Assembly: GCA_013288465.1 (NCBI GenBank)
Contig: JABDBT010000012.1
Span: 1 to 31,403 of the forward strand
Source of the DNA: Bacteroidota bacterium
GTDB taxonomy: Bacteria; Bacteroidota; Bacteroidia; Sphingobacteriales; Sphingobacteriaceae
Direction: 5' to 3'
DNA: 31,403 nt
Shown: positions 15,792 to 22,225 of the stretch, piece after piece
Position numbering within the stretch: the stretch's first letter is position 1
Layout: every line of letters begins with the position of its first letter
Notes under the pieces: model-generated
What the model was told of the DNA's origin: nothing
Databases searched by the model: none
What the model saw: only the letters and a program-made list of their open reading frames with translations
Position numbers and translations under genes: made by a program

Positions 15792-16676
15792 ATGCCACAT
15801 TGGGATGGCCGCGACAATGCAGTATTAATATTAGTTAGTTTATTGGTGGTATTAACCCTTATAGAAATGGGGGTAAGCTATTTTGAACACCGCAAATATT
15901 ACGATAAACGCGATACGCTAACTAATGTTTACCTTACTGTACTAACTTTCCTGATAAATTTGTCGGTAAAAGTAAGTACATTCTTTATATTGGATCATGC
16001 TTACCGGTTCAGGTTATTCCAAATAAAAAATGGCATACTTTATTGGATAGTACTGCTTATAGTTCAGGACTTTTTATATTGGGTATTACATTATACCGGG
16101 CATTATTGCCGGTTGTTTTGGGCCATGCATGTAACCCACCATTCTTCCGAACATTTTAATTTAACTACCGGCTTCCGCTCAACTGTATTTGAACCATTAT
16201 ACAGGGTGTTTTTTTACCTGCCGCTGGCATTAATGGGGTTCACCGCGCTTGATATTTTGTTTGCCTATTTAATTACACAGTTATATGGCAACGTGGTGCA
16301 TACCCAATACAGGGTTAATTTCCCTGAATGGTATAGCTACCTGTTTGTAACACCGTCACATCATCGGGTACACCATGCATCGAACATCCCCTACCTGGAT
16401 AAAAATATGGGTATGGTATTAATTATATGGGACCGTATTTTTCGAACATTCCACGAAGAAAACCTGCCCGAGCCTGTTAAATATGGGCTCACCAAACAAC
16501 CGGAAGATACAGACCCCGTAAACATTATTTTTCATGAGTGGAAAGCACTATGGTACGATGTGAAAACGGCGCCAAACTTTAAAACGGGTGTCAAATACCT
16601 GCTATACCCACCCGGATGGAGCCACGATGGGCGAACAAAAACGGCAACGGTGCTGCAAAAAGAATACAGCAAGTAA
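15792..16676 (+). CDS. Sterol desaturase/fatty acid hydroxylase family membrane protein
   Basis: Integral membrane di-iron oxygenase family. Four or so hydrophobic segments are visible (LILVSLLVVLTLIEMGVSYF, VYLTVLTFLINLSVKVSTFF, YWIVLLIVQDFLYWVL, and one around 145-170). The histidine clusters are complete: HYTGH, HVTHH, HTQYR and HHRVHH, the ligands of the family. The product is a hydroxylase or desaturase of a lipid; possibilities in Bacteroidota include fatty acid or carotenoid/hopanoid-type lipids, but the substrate cannot be told. It starts 12 nt after aroB and may share its transcript. Confidence 0.87.
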   Translation: MPHWDGRDNAVLILVSLLVVLTLIEMGVSYFEHRKYYDKRDTLTNVYLTVLTFLINLSVKVSTFFILDHAYRFRLFQIKNGILYWIVLLIVQDFLYWVLHYTGHYCRLFWAMHVTHHSSEHFNLTTGFRSTVFEPLYRVFFYLPLALMGFTALDILFAYLITQLYGNVVHTQYRVNFPEWYSYLFVTPSHHRVHHASNIPYLDKNMGMVLIIWDRIFRTFHEENLPEPVKYGLTKQPEDTDPVNIIFHEWKALWYDVKTAPNFKTGVKYLLYPPGWSHDGRTKTATVLQKEYSK

Positions 16677-16830
16677 ATTGACTATTTAAACACGGCAATT
16701 TGCTTTTAATTTTCTTTTTTGGGTAATTGTAGTATATCCCAACTGCAACAATATTATCTTCATTCATTATAAATCCCTTTACAAACTTAAATAAATTATT
16801 TTCAAGTTAATTTATTATCACCATTGGCAC

Positions 16831-16838
16831 TATTTTTG
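16831..16838 (+). promoter_or_regulatory. Possible -7 promoter box for the lipoprotein gene
   Basis: TATTTTTG fits the Bacteroidetes -7 consensus TAnnTTTG, 38 bp upstream of the start codon. The -33 region is weak, so this is tentative. The rest of the 200-bp spacer (16677-16876) shows nothing else. Confidence 0.35.
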
Positions 16839-16876
16839 CCTTTTTTCATTTTTATAAACCATCAAACTTATAAAAT

Positions 16877-17614
16877 ATGAAAACAACATTTTTAAAAACA
16901 GGGATTAGCATCATGATCGCGGCTGCAATGCTGGCTTCATGTAAAAAAGGCGGTTCTTATAGTACTGTCTTATCATCTGCACAATTATCAATGGGCGTAA
17001 ACGCAGATAATGCCGCCACTTCATTGGCAACAACCAATAATACCGGCACACCAGCAGCAAGCAGTACCGGTTCTGCAGCCAGCAGCATAAACTTTACCTC
17101 GGCCATAGCCAATATCAGCGGGTTTAAATTTGAAGCCACACGGAAAGGTTTGCAGATTGACGTAAGGTCAAATAATTTATCAACCGTAGATCTTTTTGCA
17201 ATTAACCCATCAATGACAGGTATTACTTTAGATACAGGCACTTATACCGAAATTGAAATACGGGTAGAGTTTAGCAAATCGTCAACAAGCACTTTGCCCT
17301 TAGTGCTAAAGGGCACCTTTACTACGTCAACAGGCACCGCAATACCTATTGAATTTGACCTGAATGATAATGCCGAAGTAAGCGCGGCTGCACATGACGT
17401 GGTTGTTGATGGCAAAACCAATTTAACCAGCATTGTTACCATGCATTTAGGCAAATTATTAGCCGGCATTAGCTCTGCTGATATAGCTGCGGCAACACAA
17501 ACCAATGGTACTATTATTATAAGCAGTACTTCAAATCAATCTATCTATAACAGGGTGTTGAGTAACTTCTCGTCATGTGGCGACTGGGATGGATTTGAGC
17601 ATCATGACAGATAA
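16877..17614 (+). CDS. Lipoprotein, possibly DUF4382-like
   Basis: A 245-residue protein with a type II signal peptide: KKT-like N-terminus, hydrophobic stretch and lipobox LASC with the lipidated Cys at about residue 22, followed by KKGG. A Ser/Thr/Ala-rich linker (~residues 40-70) is followed by a beta-rich region with INPSMTGITLDTGTYTEIEIRVEF, which resembles the core motif of DUF4382 lipoproteins. Expected on the periplasmic or outer face of the outer membrane. The function is unknown. A hairpin terminator follows 40 nt downstream. Confidence 0.72.
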   Translation: MKTTFLKTGISIMIAAAMLASCKKGGSYSTVLSSAQLSMGVNADNAATSLATTNNTGTPAASSTGSAASSINFTSAIANISGFKFEATRKGLQIDVRSNNLSTVDLFAINPSMTGITLDTGTYTEIEIRVEFSKSSTSTLPLVLKGTFTTSTGTAIPIEFDLNDNAEVSAAAHDVVVDGKTNLTSIVTMHLGKLLAGISSADIAAATQTNGTIIISSTSNQSIYNRVLSNFSSCGDWDGFEHHDR

Positions 17615-17654
17615 AAAGAAATTTTAGCTGTTGCGAAATAGTAGAATAGTAAGC

Positions 17655-17680
17655 AAAGGGAGGCCTAAAGGGCCTCCTTT
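17655..17680 (+). terminator. Intrinsic terminator after the lipoprotein gene
   Basis: Stem AAAGGGAGGCC/GGCCTCCTTT with one bulged G and a TAAAG loop, followed by an AT-rich ATTGTTATT tail, 40 nt past the stop. Confidence 0.7.
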
Positions 17681-17700
17681 ATTGTTATTGGCCATTATTA

Positions 17701-17897
17701 GTGTTATCACCATAGGTGTTCGGAAGAATGTGTTTTGCAGATATAAATTCCCCTCTTGAGAGGGGGCGCGCAGATTGTGCGGATGCAGGGGTGTGTTAAT
17801 GAAGCGCAAGAGACACACCCCTCCACCCCTCTCAAGAGGGGAATCACACGATCCCACCGCTCTCTTATTCTTCCGAACACCCATGGTGTTATCACCA
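17701..17897. mobile_element. ~195-bp palindromic (MITE/REP-like) element, copy 1
   Basis: Nested inverted repeats: outer arms 17709-17730 and 17868-17889 (21 of 22 positions pair), middle arms TTCCCCTCTTGAGAGGGG and CCCCTCTCAAGAGGGGAA (17749-17766, 17826-17843), and inner arms GGGGTGTGT/ACACACCCC. The unit is bounded by a 12-bp direct repeat GTGTTATCACCA (17701-17712 and 17886-17897). No coding capacity. The core recurs at 30277-30375. Confidence 0.65.
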
Positions 17898-17906
17898 CCG
17901 GTCGGT

Positions 17907-18113
17907 TTACCTGGCATAGTGTTTAATGGCTATCCTGATCAAAAATATTAAGCCGATAAGCGCCGCTATAGCCACGTAAGCTAAGGGGCGTGCAAAATTA
18001 AACGTCCAGCCGAGTCCGGTGCGTTTTGGAACCATAATTTTTCTATCGTCGGGATTATAGTAGATAAAACCCCATTTCCATGAGTTGTAGTCCTCTTTGT
18101 TGGGTTGATCCAT
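17907..18113 (-). CDS. DUF5808-like small membrane protein
   Basis: A 68-residue protein from ATG 18113; an upstream ATG at 18167 adds 18 unlikely residues overlapping the preceding gene. The conserved block is WKWGFIYYNPDDRKIMVPKR followed by GWTFNFARP, the hallmark of the DUF5808 family, and one C-terminal transmembrane segment (YVAIAALIGLIFLIRIAI). It is probably an inner-membrane protein. The function is unknown. It follows the antitoxin-like gene in the same direction with a 46-nt spacer. Confidence 0.72.
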   Translation of the reverse strand: MDQPNKEDYNSWKWGFIYYNPDDRKIMVPKRTGLGWTFNFARPLAYVAIAALIGLIFLIRIAIKHYAR

Positions 18114-18159
18114 AGTATAAAGGTAGCAATTTGTTGATGCGGGTGCGCGGGTATTTATC

Positions 18160-18384
18160 CTAAACAAGCATATCCTTTATACTTGTAAATGGTGTTAATT
18201 GCCCCTCTTCAGCCTGTCTTAAAGATTCCTTCACCCCTTTTATCACATAATCAGGATAAACTTCACTTTTCCGTTCAAAAGTTATTTTCATGGCTTTCAT
18301 AACGGCTTTTAAGGCCGTCAACTGTTCTTTATTCTCCGGGTAAGCAATCAGCACGTCCATGTAACGAATATAGCTATTCTCCAT
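18160..18384 (-). CDS. Small antitoxin-like protein (DUF2683-type)
   Basis: A 74-residue protein with the pattern of Bacteroidota antitoxin-like proteins: DVLIAYPENKEQLTALKAVM, KAMKITFERK, then YPDYVIKGVKESLRQAEEGQ and a C-terminal TPFTSIKDML. These usually precede a RelE/ParE-type toxin gene, but here the next gene encodes a DUF5808-like protein, so it appears to be an orphan. A second Met at 18360 (MDVLIAYPENK) is an equally good start. Confidence 0.6.
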   Translation of the reverse strand: MENSYIRYMDVLIAYPENKEQLTALKAVMKAMKITFERKSEVYPDYVIKGVKESLRQAEEGQLTPFTSIKDMLV

Positions 18385-18535
18385 AAAACTTAAAACGAAT
18401 AAATGAACTTAAAAACATACGGGATTGCTACGTCCTGTTTTTTAAAATTGTATCTAAACGTTCCTCACCAAGCTAAATTTATATTTAAATTAGACAAAAA
18501 GATTCTTAGCTGCTAACTTTAAACAACACATCGGT

Positions 18536-19339
18536 ATGGATAACCACTTCAACAATAAGGTTACCTGGATAACGGGCGCATCTTCGGGTATTGGCGAGGC
18601 GCTGGCCTACACCATGTCGGCCGCCGGTGCCAGGCTGATATTGTCGAGCCGCAGAATGGACGAACTGGAAAGGGTTAAACAAGCCTGTAGCGATCCCGGA
18701 CGGGTGCAGTTGTTGCAACTGGACCTGGCAGATCCCCCTTCGCTGGAAGGCAAGGTAACGGCAGCCATTAGCTGCTTTGGCCAAATAGATATTATGGTGC
18801 ATAATGGCGGTGTTACCCAACGGTCGCTGGTAATTGAAACCGGTATGGAGGTGCACCGGCGGTTAATGGAACTGGATTACTTTAGTTATGTGGATCTCAC
18901 CCGCGCGCTGTTGCCCCATTTCATAGCACGTAAAGCCGGGCATTTTGTAATTACCAGCAGTGTTATGGGGAAGATAGGTACGCCTATGCGGGCTGCCTAC
19001 GCTGCCGCCAAACATGCCCTTCATGGGTTTTTTGACTGCCTGCGGGCCGAAGTAGCGGCTGATAACATTAAAGTAACCATACTTACGCCGGGCTACATCC
19101 GCACTAATATCTCCCTATATGCCGTTACAAATAAGGCATACGGTTTAGGTAAGCCTTCTGAAAATATAACCAACGGCTTCCCTACAGACCGTGCCGCAAA
19201 ACAGATCATGAAAGCTATTAAAAGAGGCTCGTTCGAACCTTATATTGGCAGGTTCGGCGGCGAAAGGATAGCGCTTTGGCTCACCCGCTTAGCGCCGCGC
19301 ATATTTACCCGGATAGCTCCGAAGCTGATACCGAAATGA
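18536..19339 (+). CDS. Short-chain dehydrogenase/reductase (DHRS7-like)
   Basis: Classical SDR oxidoreductase of 267 residues using NAD(P)H. The cofactor motif TGASSGIG is at residues 13-20, followed by an Arg-rich SSRRMDELE suggesting NADP preference. HNGG at 90 replaces the usual NNAG. The catalytic Ser (TSS, ~141), Tyr155 and Lys159 in YAAAK are present. The C-terminus includes a basic hydrophobic tail. Substrate unknown. It is monocistronic and convergent with the next lipoprotein gene. Confidence 0.9.
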   Translation: MDNHFNNKVTWITGASSGIGEALAYTMSAAGARLILSSRRMDELERVKQACSDPGRVQLLQLDLADPPSLEGKVTAAISCFGQIDIMVHNGGVTQRSLVIETGMEVHRRLMELDYFSYVDLTRALLPHFIARKAGHFVITSSVMGKIGTPMRAAYAAAKHALHGFFDCLRAEVAADNIKVTILTPGYIRTNISLYAVTNKAYGLGKPSENITNGFPTDRAAKQIMKAIKRGSFEPYIGRFGGERIALWLTRLAPRIFTRIAPKLIPK

Positions 19340-19348
19340 TGTGTTTGC

Positions 19349-19771
19349 CTAAAACCCAACCAGCCTGCTTAAACGAACGGTCCTGCCGTAACCGCCATTC
19401 GGAAGTATCTCCATTGAGCTAAATAATATTGCGCTATTGGCAGATAGCTGAACTTCGGTGTCCGTTGGCTGGCCGATACCAAAGGAGAAATATTTGTAAT
19501 AGATTTCTACCGTGCCATCTGCGCCTATGCTGTAAGGCACGGTGTCCAATAACGAACCTTCCTTTATATAAATCTTGTTGTCGGTTCTAAAGTCGAAGTA
19601 GTCGTCCTGCTGGCCTATATAGAATCTGGAAGTCCCGGTAAATAAATTATAGGTGGTATCACTCAGGACATTCCATTTGTGTACAAGAGTAACAGGCTGA
19701 GCTGTTTTTTTGCATGTCAGCAATAACATACATAACAATAAAGTCGAAAAAGCAGTAGCGATGATCTTCAT
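19349..19771 (-). CDS. Small lipoprotein of unknown function (lipocalin-like)
   Basis: A 140-residue protein with a type II signal peptide ending in LLLTCKK (lipidated Cys at about residue 20). The mature part is beta-rich: HKWNVLSDTTYNLF, DYFDFRTDNKIYIKEG, TVPYSIGADGTVEIYYKYFS, a pattern common to lipocalin-like Bacteroidota lipoproteins. No function can be assigned. Its upstream region is shared with the divergent attenuator-controlled phe/aro cluster. Confidence 0.7.
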   Translation of the reverse strand: MKIIATAFSTLLLCMLLLTCKKTAQPVTLVHKWNVLSDTTYNLFTGTSRFYIGQQDDYFDFRTDNKIYIKEGSLLDTVPYSIGADGTVEIYYKYFSFGIGQPTDTEVQLSANSAILFSSMEILPNGGYGRTVRLSRLVGF

Positions 19772-19838
19772 TTTAGGTATAATGTTATGTTTATAGTTTA
19801 AAATTAATCATTCACTCTCACAAAAAATAAAAAAATTA

Positions 19839-19868
19839 TTGACAAATCAATTTTACTTGCTACATTTA
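19839..19868 (+). promoter_or_regulatory. Bacteroidetes-type promoter of the pheA leader
   Basis: TTG at 19839-19841 and TACATTTA at 19861-19868, separated by 19 bp, fit the sigma-ABfr-type -33 (TTTG) / -7 (TAnnTTTG) consensus. Transcription would begin near 19875, about 10 nt before the leader-peptide ATG, matching a short attenuator leader. Confidence 0.6.
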
Positions 19869-19885
19869 CCACAGAAATAAGACAC

Positions 19886-19951
19886 ATGACATTTAACAGC
19901 GCATATTTTTATGGTTACTACTTTTACTTTAACAGTAAGAGCCGGGACTAA
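19886..19951 (+). CDS. pheL: Aromatic leader peptide of the pheA attenuator
   Basis: A 21-codon open frame starting ATG ACA TTT and ending GAC TAA. Residues 7-15 read YFYGYYFYF, so eight of nine consecutive residues are Tyr or Phe (nine aromatic residues overall, no Trp). Such clustering is the hallmark of leader peptides that sense charged tRNA levels. The end of the frame, including the stop codon, overlaps the antiterminator arm (19941-19949), as required for ribosome-controlled attenuation. The symbol is used by analogy. Confidence 0.85.
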   Translation: MTFNSAYFYGYYFYFNSKSRD

Positions 19952-20012
19952 TATGCACTAACAAACATATAAAGAAACTGAAAAGTCCCGGCCTAAACAA
20001 CCGGGACTTTTT
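19941..20012 (+). promoter_or_regulatory. Transcription attenuator (antiterminator/terminator) of the pheA cluster
   Basis: Three segments compete. Arm A GCCGGGACT (19941-19949) lies in the last leader codons; arm B AGTCCCGGC (19984-19992) is its exact reverse complement; arm C CCGGGACTTT (20001-20010) pairs with B to form the terminator. If the ribosome stalls on Tyr/Phe codons at 19904-19930, A is free and sequesters B, allowing read-through. If the leader is translated to its stop, the ribosome masks A, B pairs with C and transcription ends. Confidence 0.85.
19982..20012 (+). terminator. Attenuator terminator before pheA
   Basis: Perfect 10-bp stem AAAGTCCCGG/CCGGGACTTT with a 9-nt loop and a T run (20008-20012), ending 16 nt before the pheA start codon. 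Confidence 0.88.
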
Positions 20013-20028
20013 GCTTTAAAGGCATTTT

Positions 20029-20985
20029 ATGAAAAAAAACAAATCAAGAGTAGCCATACAGGGCATCCGCGCCTCCTTCCACGAGGAAGCGGCTTTCAAA
20101 TATTTTGGAGATAACATCCAAACCATTGAGTGTGGCTCTTTTAAGCAAACATTTGAGGCCCTGCAAAACAACGAGGCCGACTATGTGGTAATGGCTATTG
20201 AAAACAGTATTGCAGGCAGTATTTTACCCAATTACAGCTTATTGCTTAACTATAATTTCCCGGTAGTTGGCGAGGTTTACTTGCCTATTCAACTGCATTT
20301 AATGGCATTGCCGGGCGTGGCGTTTGAAAATGTAAAGTACGTAACCTCGCACCCTATTGCCATACGCCAGTGCATTGATTTCTTTGACGAATACCCCCAT
20401 TTAAAGATCATTGAAAGCAGCGATACCGCGGCCTGTGCCAAACGCATACACGATGAGCAGTTGACTGATACAGTGGCAATTGCTAATACTCTGGCAGCCA
20501 AGCTTTATGGCTTAGATGTTTTGGAAAGAAGAATCGAATCGAACAAGAAAAACTTTACCCGTTTCCTGATACTTACCCATCATGATAACGTGGAAAAAGG
20601 CCCGGCCAACAAGGCTTCATTGTGTTTCCAGGTAAGCAACCAGGTAGGTTCATTGGCCAAGGTGCTTAATGTTTTTGCCAACCAGGGGGTTAACATGAGC
20701 AAAATTCAATCTATGCCGGTTTTGGGCAAGCGTAACGAATACAACTTTTATGTAGATGTAGAGTGGGAAGAAACCAGGCAATACGACAGCGCTATAAAAC
20801 AAATACTAAAATACACCCACAACTTTAATATACTGGGCGAGTATATGCGGTACGAGGAAGATATCAACACTGAAAAACCGTTGAATATAGCACCCGAAAA
20901 AACTACCCGAAAGTACATAAGTATTAAGAAGATAGAGAAGACGGAAAGTCCGGAAGTCGGAAAGTCAGAAAAAGGAAACAAATGA
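20029..20985 (+). CDS. pheA: Prephenate dehydratase with ACT domain
   Basis: Converts prephenate to phenylpyruvate, the committed step to phenylalanine. The PDT domain (~1-190) carries RVAIQGIRASFHEEAAFKYF, ENSIAGSILPNY, SHPIAIRQC, DTAACAKRI and the catalytic TRF motif in KKNFTRFLIL. The ACT domain (~200-280) has GSLAKVLNVFANQGVNMSKI and is the usual site of Phe feedback inhibition. There is no chorismate mutase domain; that activity is fused to the next gene's product. The last ~15 residues (KTESPEVGKSEKGNK) look repeat-derived and are not part of the family. First gene behind the attenuator. Confidence 0.95.
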   Translation: MKKNKSRVAIQGIRASFHEEAAFKYFGDNIQTIECGSFKQTFEALQNNEADYVVMAIENSIAGSILPNYSLLLNYNFPVVGEVYLPIQLHLMALPGVAFENVKYVTSHPIAIRQCIDFFDEYPHLKIIESSDTAACAKRIHDEQLTDTVAIANTLAAKLYGLDVLERRIESNKKNFTRFLILTHHDNVEKGPANKASLCFQVSNQVGSLAKVLNVFANQGVNMSKIQSMPVLGKRNEYNFYVDVEWEETRQYDSAIKQILKYTHNFNILGEYMRYEEDINTEKPLNIAPEKTTRKYISIKKIEKTESPEVGKSEKGNK

Positions 20986-21076
20986 TAACTAACTGAAAAA
21001 GAAATAATTAACTAAACAAGCACTAAACTAACAACTAAAAAACTCCCGGACTTAGGGTCTTCCCGACTTCCGGACT
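20947..21076. repeat. Inverted repeat spanning the pheA end and the following spacer
   Basis: AGTCCGGAAGTCG (20947-20959, inside pheA) is the exact reverse complement of CGACTTCCGGACT (21064-21076), 17 bp before the next start codon. The arms frame a 104-nt AT-rich spacer. The left arm and its surroundings encode the odd C-terminal tail of PheA, indicating a repeat that extends into the gene. Confidence 0.65.
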
Positions 21077-21092
21077 AAATAACACAAAAACG

Positions 21093-22220
21093 ATGAAACT
21101 GGATTTAAACATACAACCCCTAAGCTCCTGGATAAAAACAGGGAGCGAGCCGCTATTAATAGCAGGCCCCTGCAGTGCCGAAACTGAAGATCAATTAGTT
21201 GCCACTGCCCATTTATTAGCAAATACAGGCCGTGTAAGCGCGTTACGCGCCGGTATATGGAAACCACGTACCCGTCCCGGAGAGTTTGAAGGCATTGGCA
21301 GCATTGGTTTGGAATGGCTTAAACGCGCCAAAGCAGAAACCGGCTTGCCTACAACCGTTGAAGTTGCTACCGGTAAACACGTTGAAGAAGCTTTAAAAGC
21401 AGGTGTTGATATACTATGGGTTGGCGCGCGTTCAACCGTTAACCCATTTACTGTACAGGAAATTGCCGACGCTTTAAAAGGCGTTGATATACCGGTTATG
21501 GTTAAAAACCCGGTAAACCCTGATCTTTCATTATGGATTGGCGCTTTAGAGCGTATCAATAACGCAGGTATTACCAAGTTAGCGGCTATTCACCGCGGGT
21601 TTTCATCTTACGAAAAAACGGCTTTCCGTAATGAGCCAATGTGGGATATTGCTATCCACCTGAAGACTTTAGCACCAAGCCTGCCATTGATCTGCGATCC
21701 GAGCCATATCTCAGGTAACCGCGAACTGATAGGTTATATCTCGCAAAAGGCGCTGGATCTGGATATGCAGGGACTGATGATCGAATCACATATCGACCCA
21801 AGTATTGCGTGGACAGATGCCAAACAACAGGTAACCCCTTCTGCCTTAGTCGAATTGATAGACCGTTTAACCTTACGCAAGCCCGAAACCCGCGATGCCG
21901 CTGTTAATGATAAATTAGTTGAGCTGCGTAACAATATCGACAAGATAGATGACCTGATCATACAGAAAATGGCCGAGCGTATGCAAATTGCAGAGAAGAT
22001 CGGTCAGTACAAAAAGGACAATAACATCACCATTTTACAGGTAAGCCGTTGGGAAGAGATATTGAACAAACGTATCAATTACGGTAAAGCGTTGAAACTG
22101 AGCGGCGAGTTTACCGAGAAACTGTTGGAACTGATCCATGCCGAATCTATCCGCAAACAAACCGAGATCATGAATAAAGATGCTGCAGGCCAGCAAGCCG
22201 AAAAACTGACCCACGCGTAA
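21093..22220 (+). CDS. aroF: Bifunctional DAHP synthase / chorismate mutase
   Basis: Residues ~1-265 are a KDPG-type (class I-beta-like) 3-deoxy-7-phosphoheptulonate synthase: AGPCSAE, RAGIWKPRTRPGEFEG, WVGARST, KNPVNPDLSLWIGALERI, AIHRGFSSYE, CDPSHISG. Residues ~275-360 form an AroQ-type chorismate mutase: ELRNNIDKIDDLIIQKMAER, MQIAEKIGQYKKDNN, RWEEILNKR. It thus catalyses the first shikimate step and the chorismate-to-prephenate step, feeding PheA. The fusion allows prephenate or chorismate control of entry flux. The spacer to aroA is 5 nt, so the two are cotranscribed. Symbol by activity; it is not an E. coli AroF orthologue. Confidence 0.95.
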   Translation: MKLDLNIQPLSSWIKTGSEPLLIAGPCSAETEDQLVATAHLLANTGRVSALRAGIWKPRTRPGEFEGIGSIGLEWLKRAKAETGLPTTVEVATGKHVEEALKAGVDILWVGARSTVNPFTVQEIADALKGVDIPVMVKNPVNPDLSLWIGALERINNAGITKLAAIHRGFSSYEKTAFRNEPMWDIAIHLKTLAPSLPLICDPSHISGNRELIGYISQKALDLDMQGLMIESHIDPSIAWTDAKQQVTPSALVELIDRLTLRKPETRDAAVNDKLVELRNNIDKIDDLIIQKMAERMQIAEKIGQYKKDNNITILQVSRWEEILNKRINYGKALKLSGEFTEKLLELIHAESIRKQTEIMNKDAAGQQAEKLTHA

Positions 22221-22225
22221 TAACA

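Noticed and set aside
17624..17917. Open frame across the palindromic element at 17.7-17.9 kb as a gene
   Set aside because: It is made of the inverted repeat and the terminator; no conserved protein pattern or start signal.
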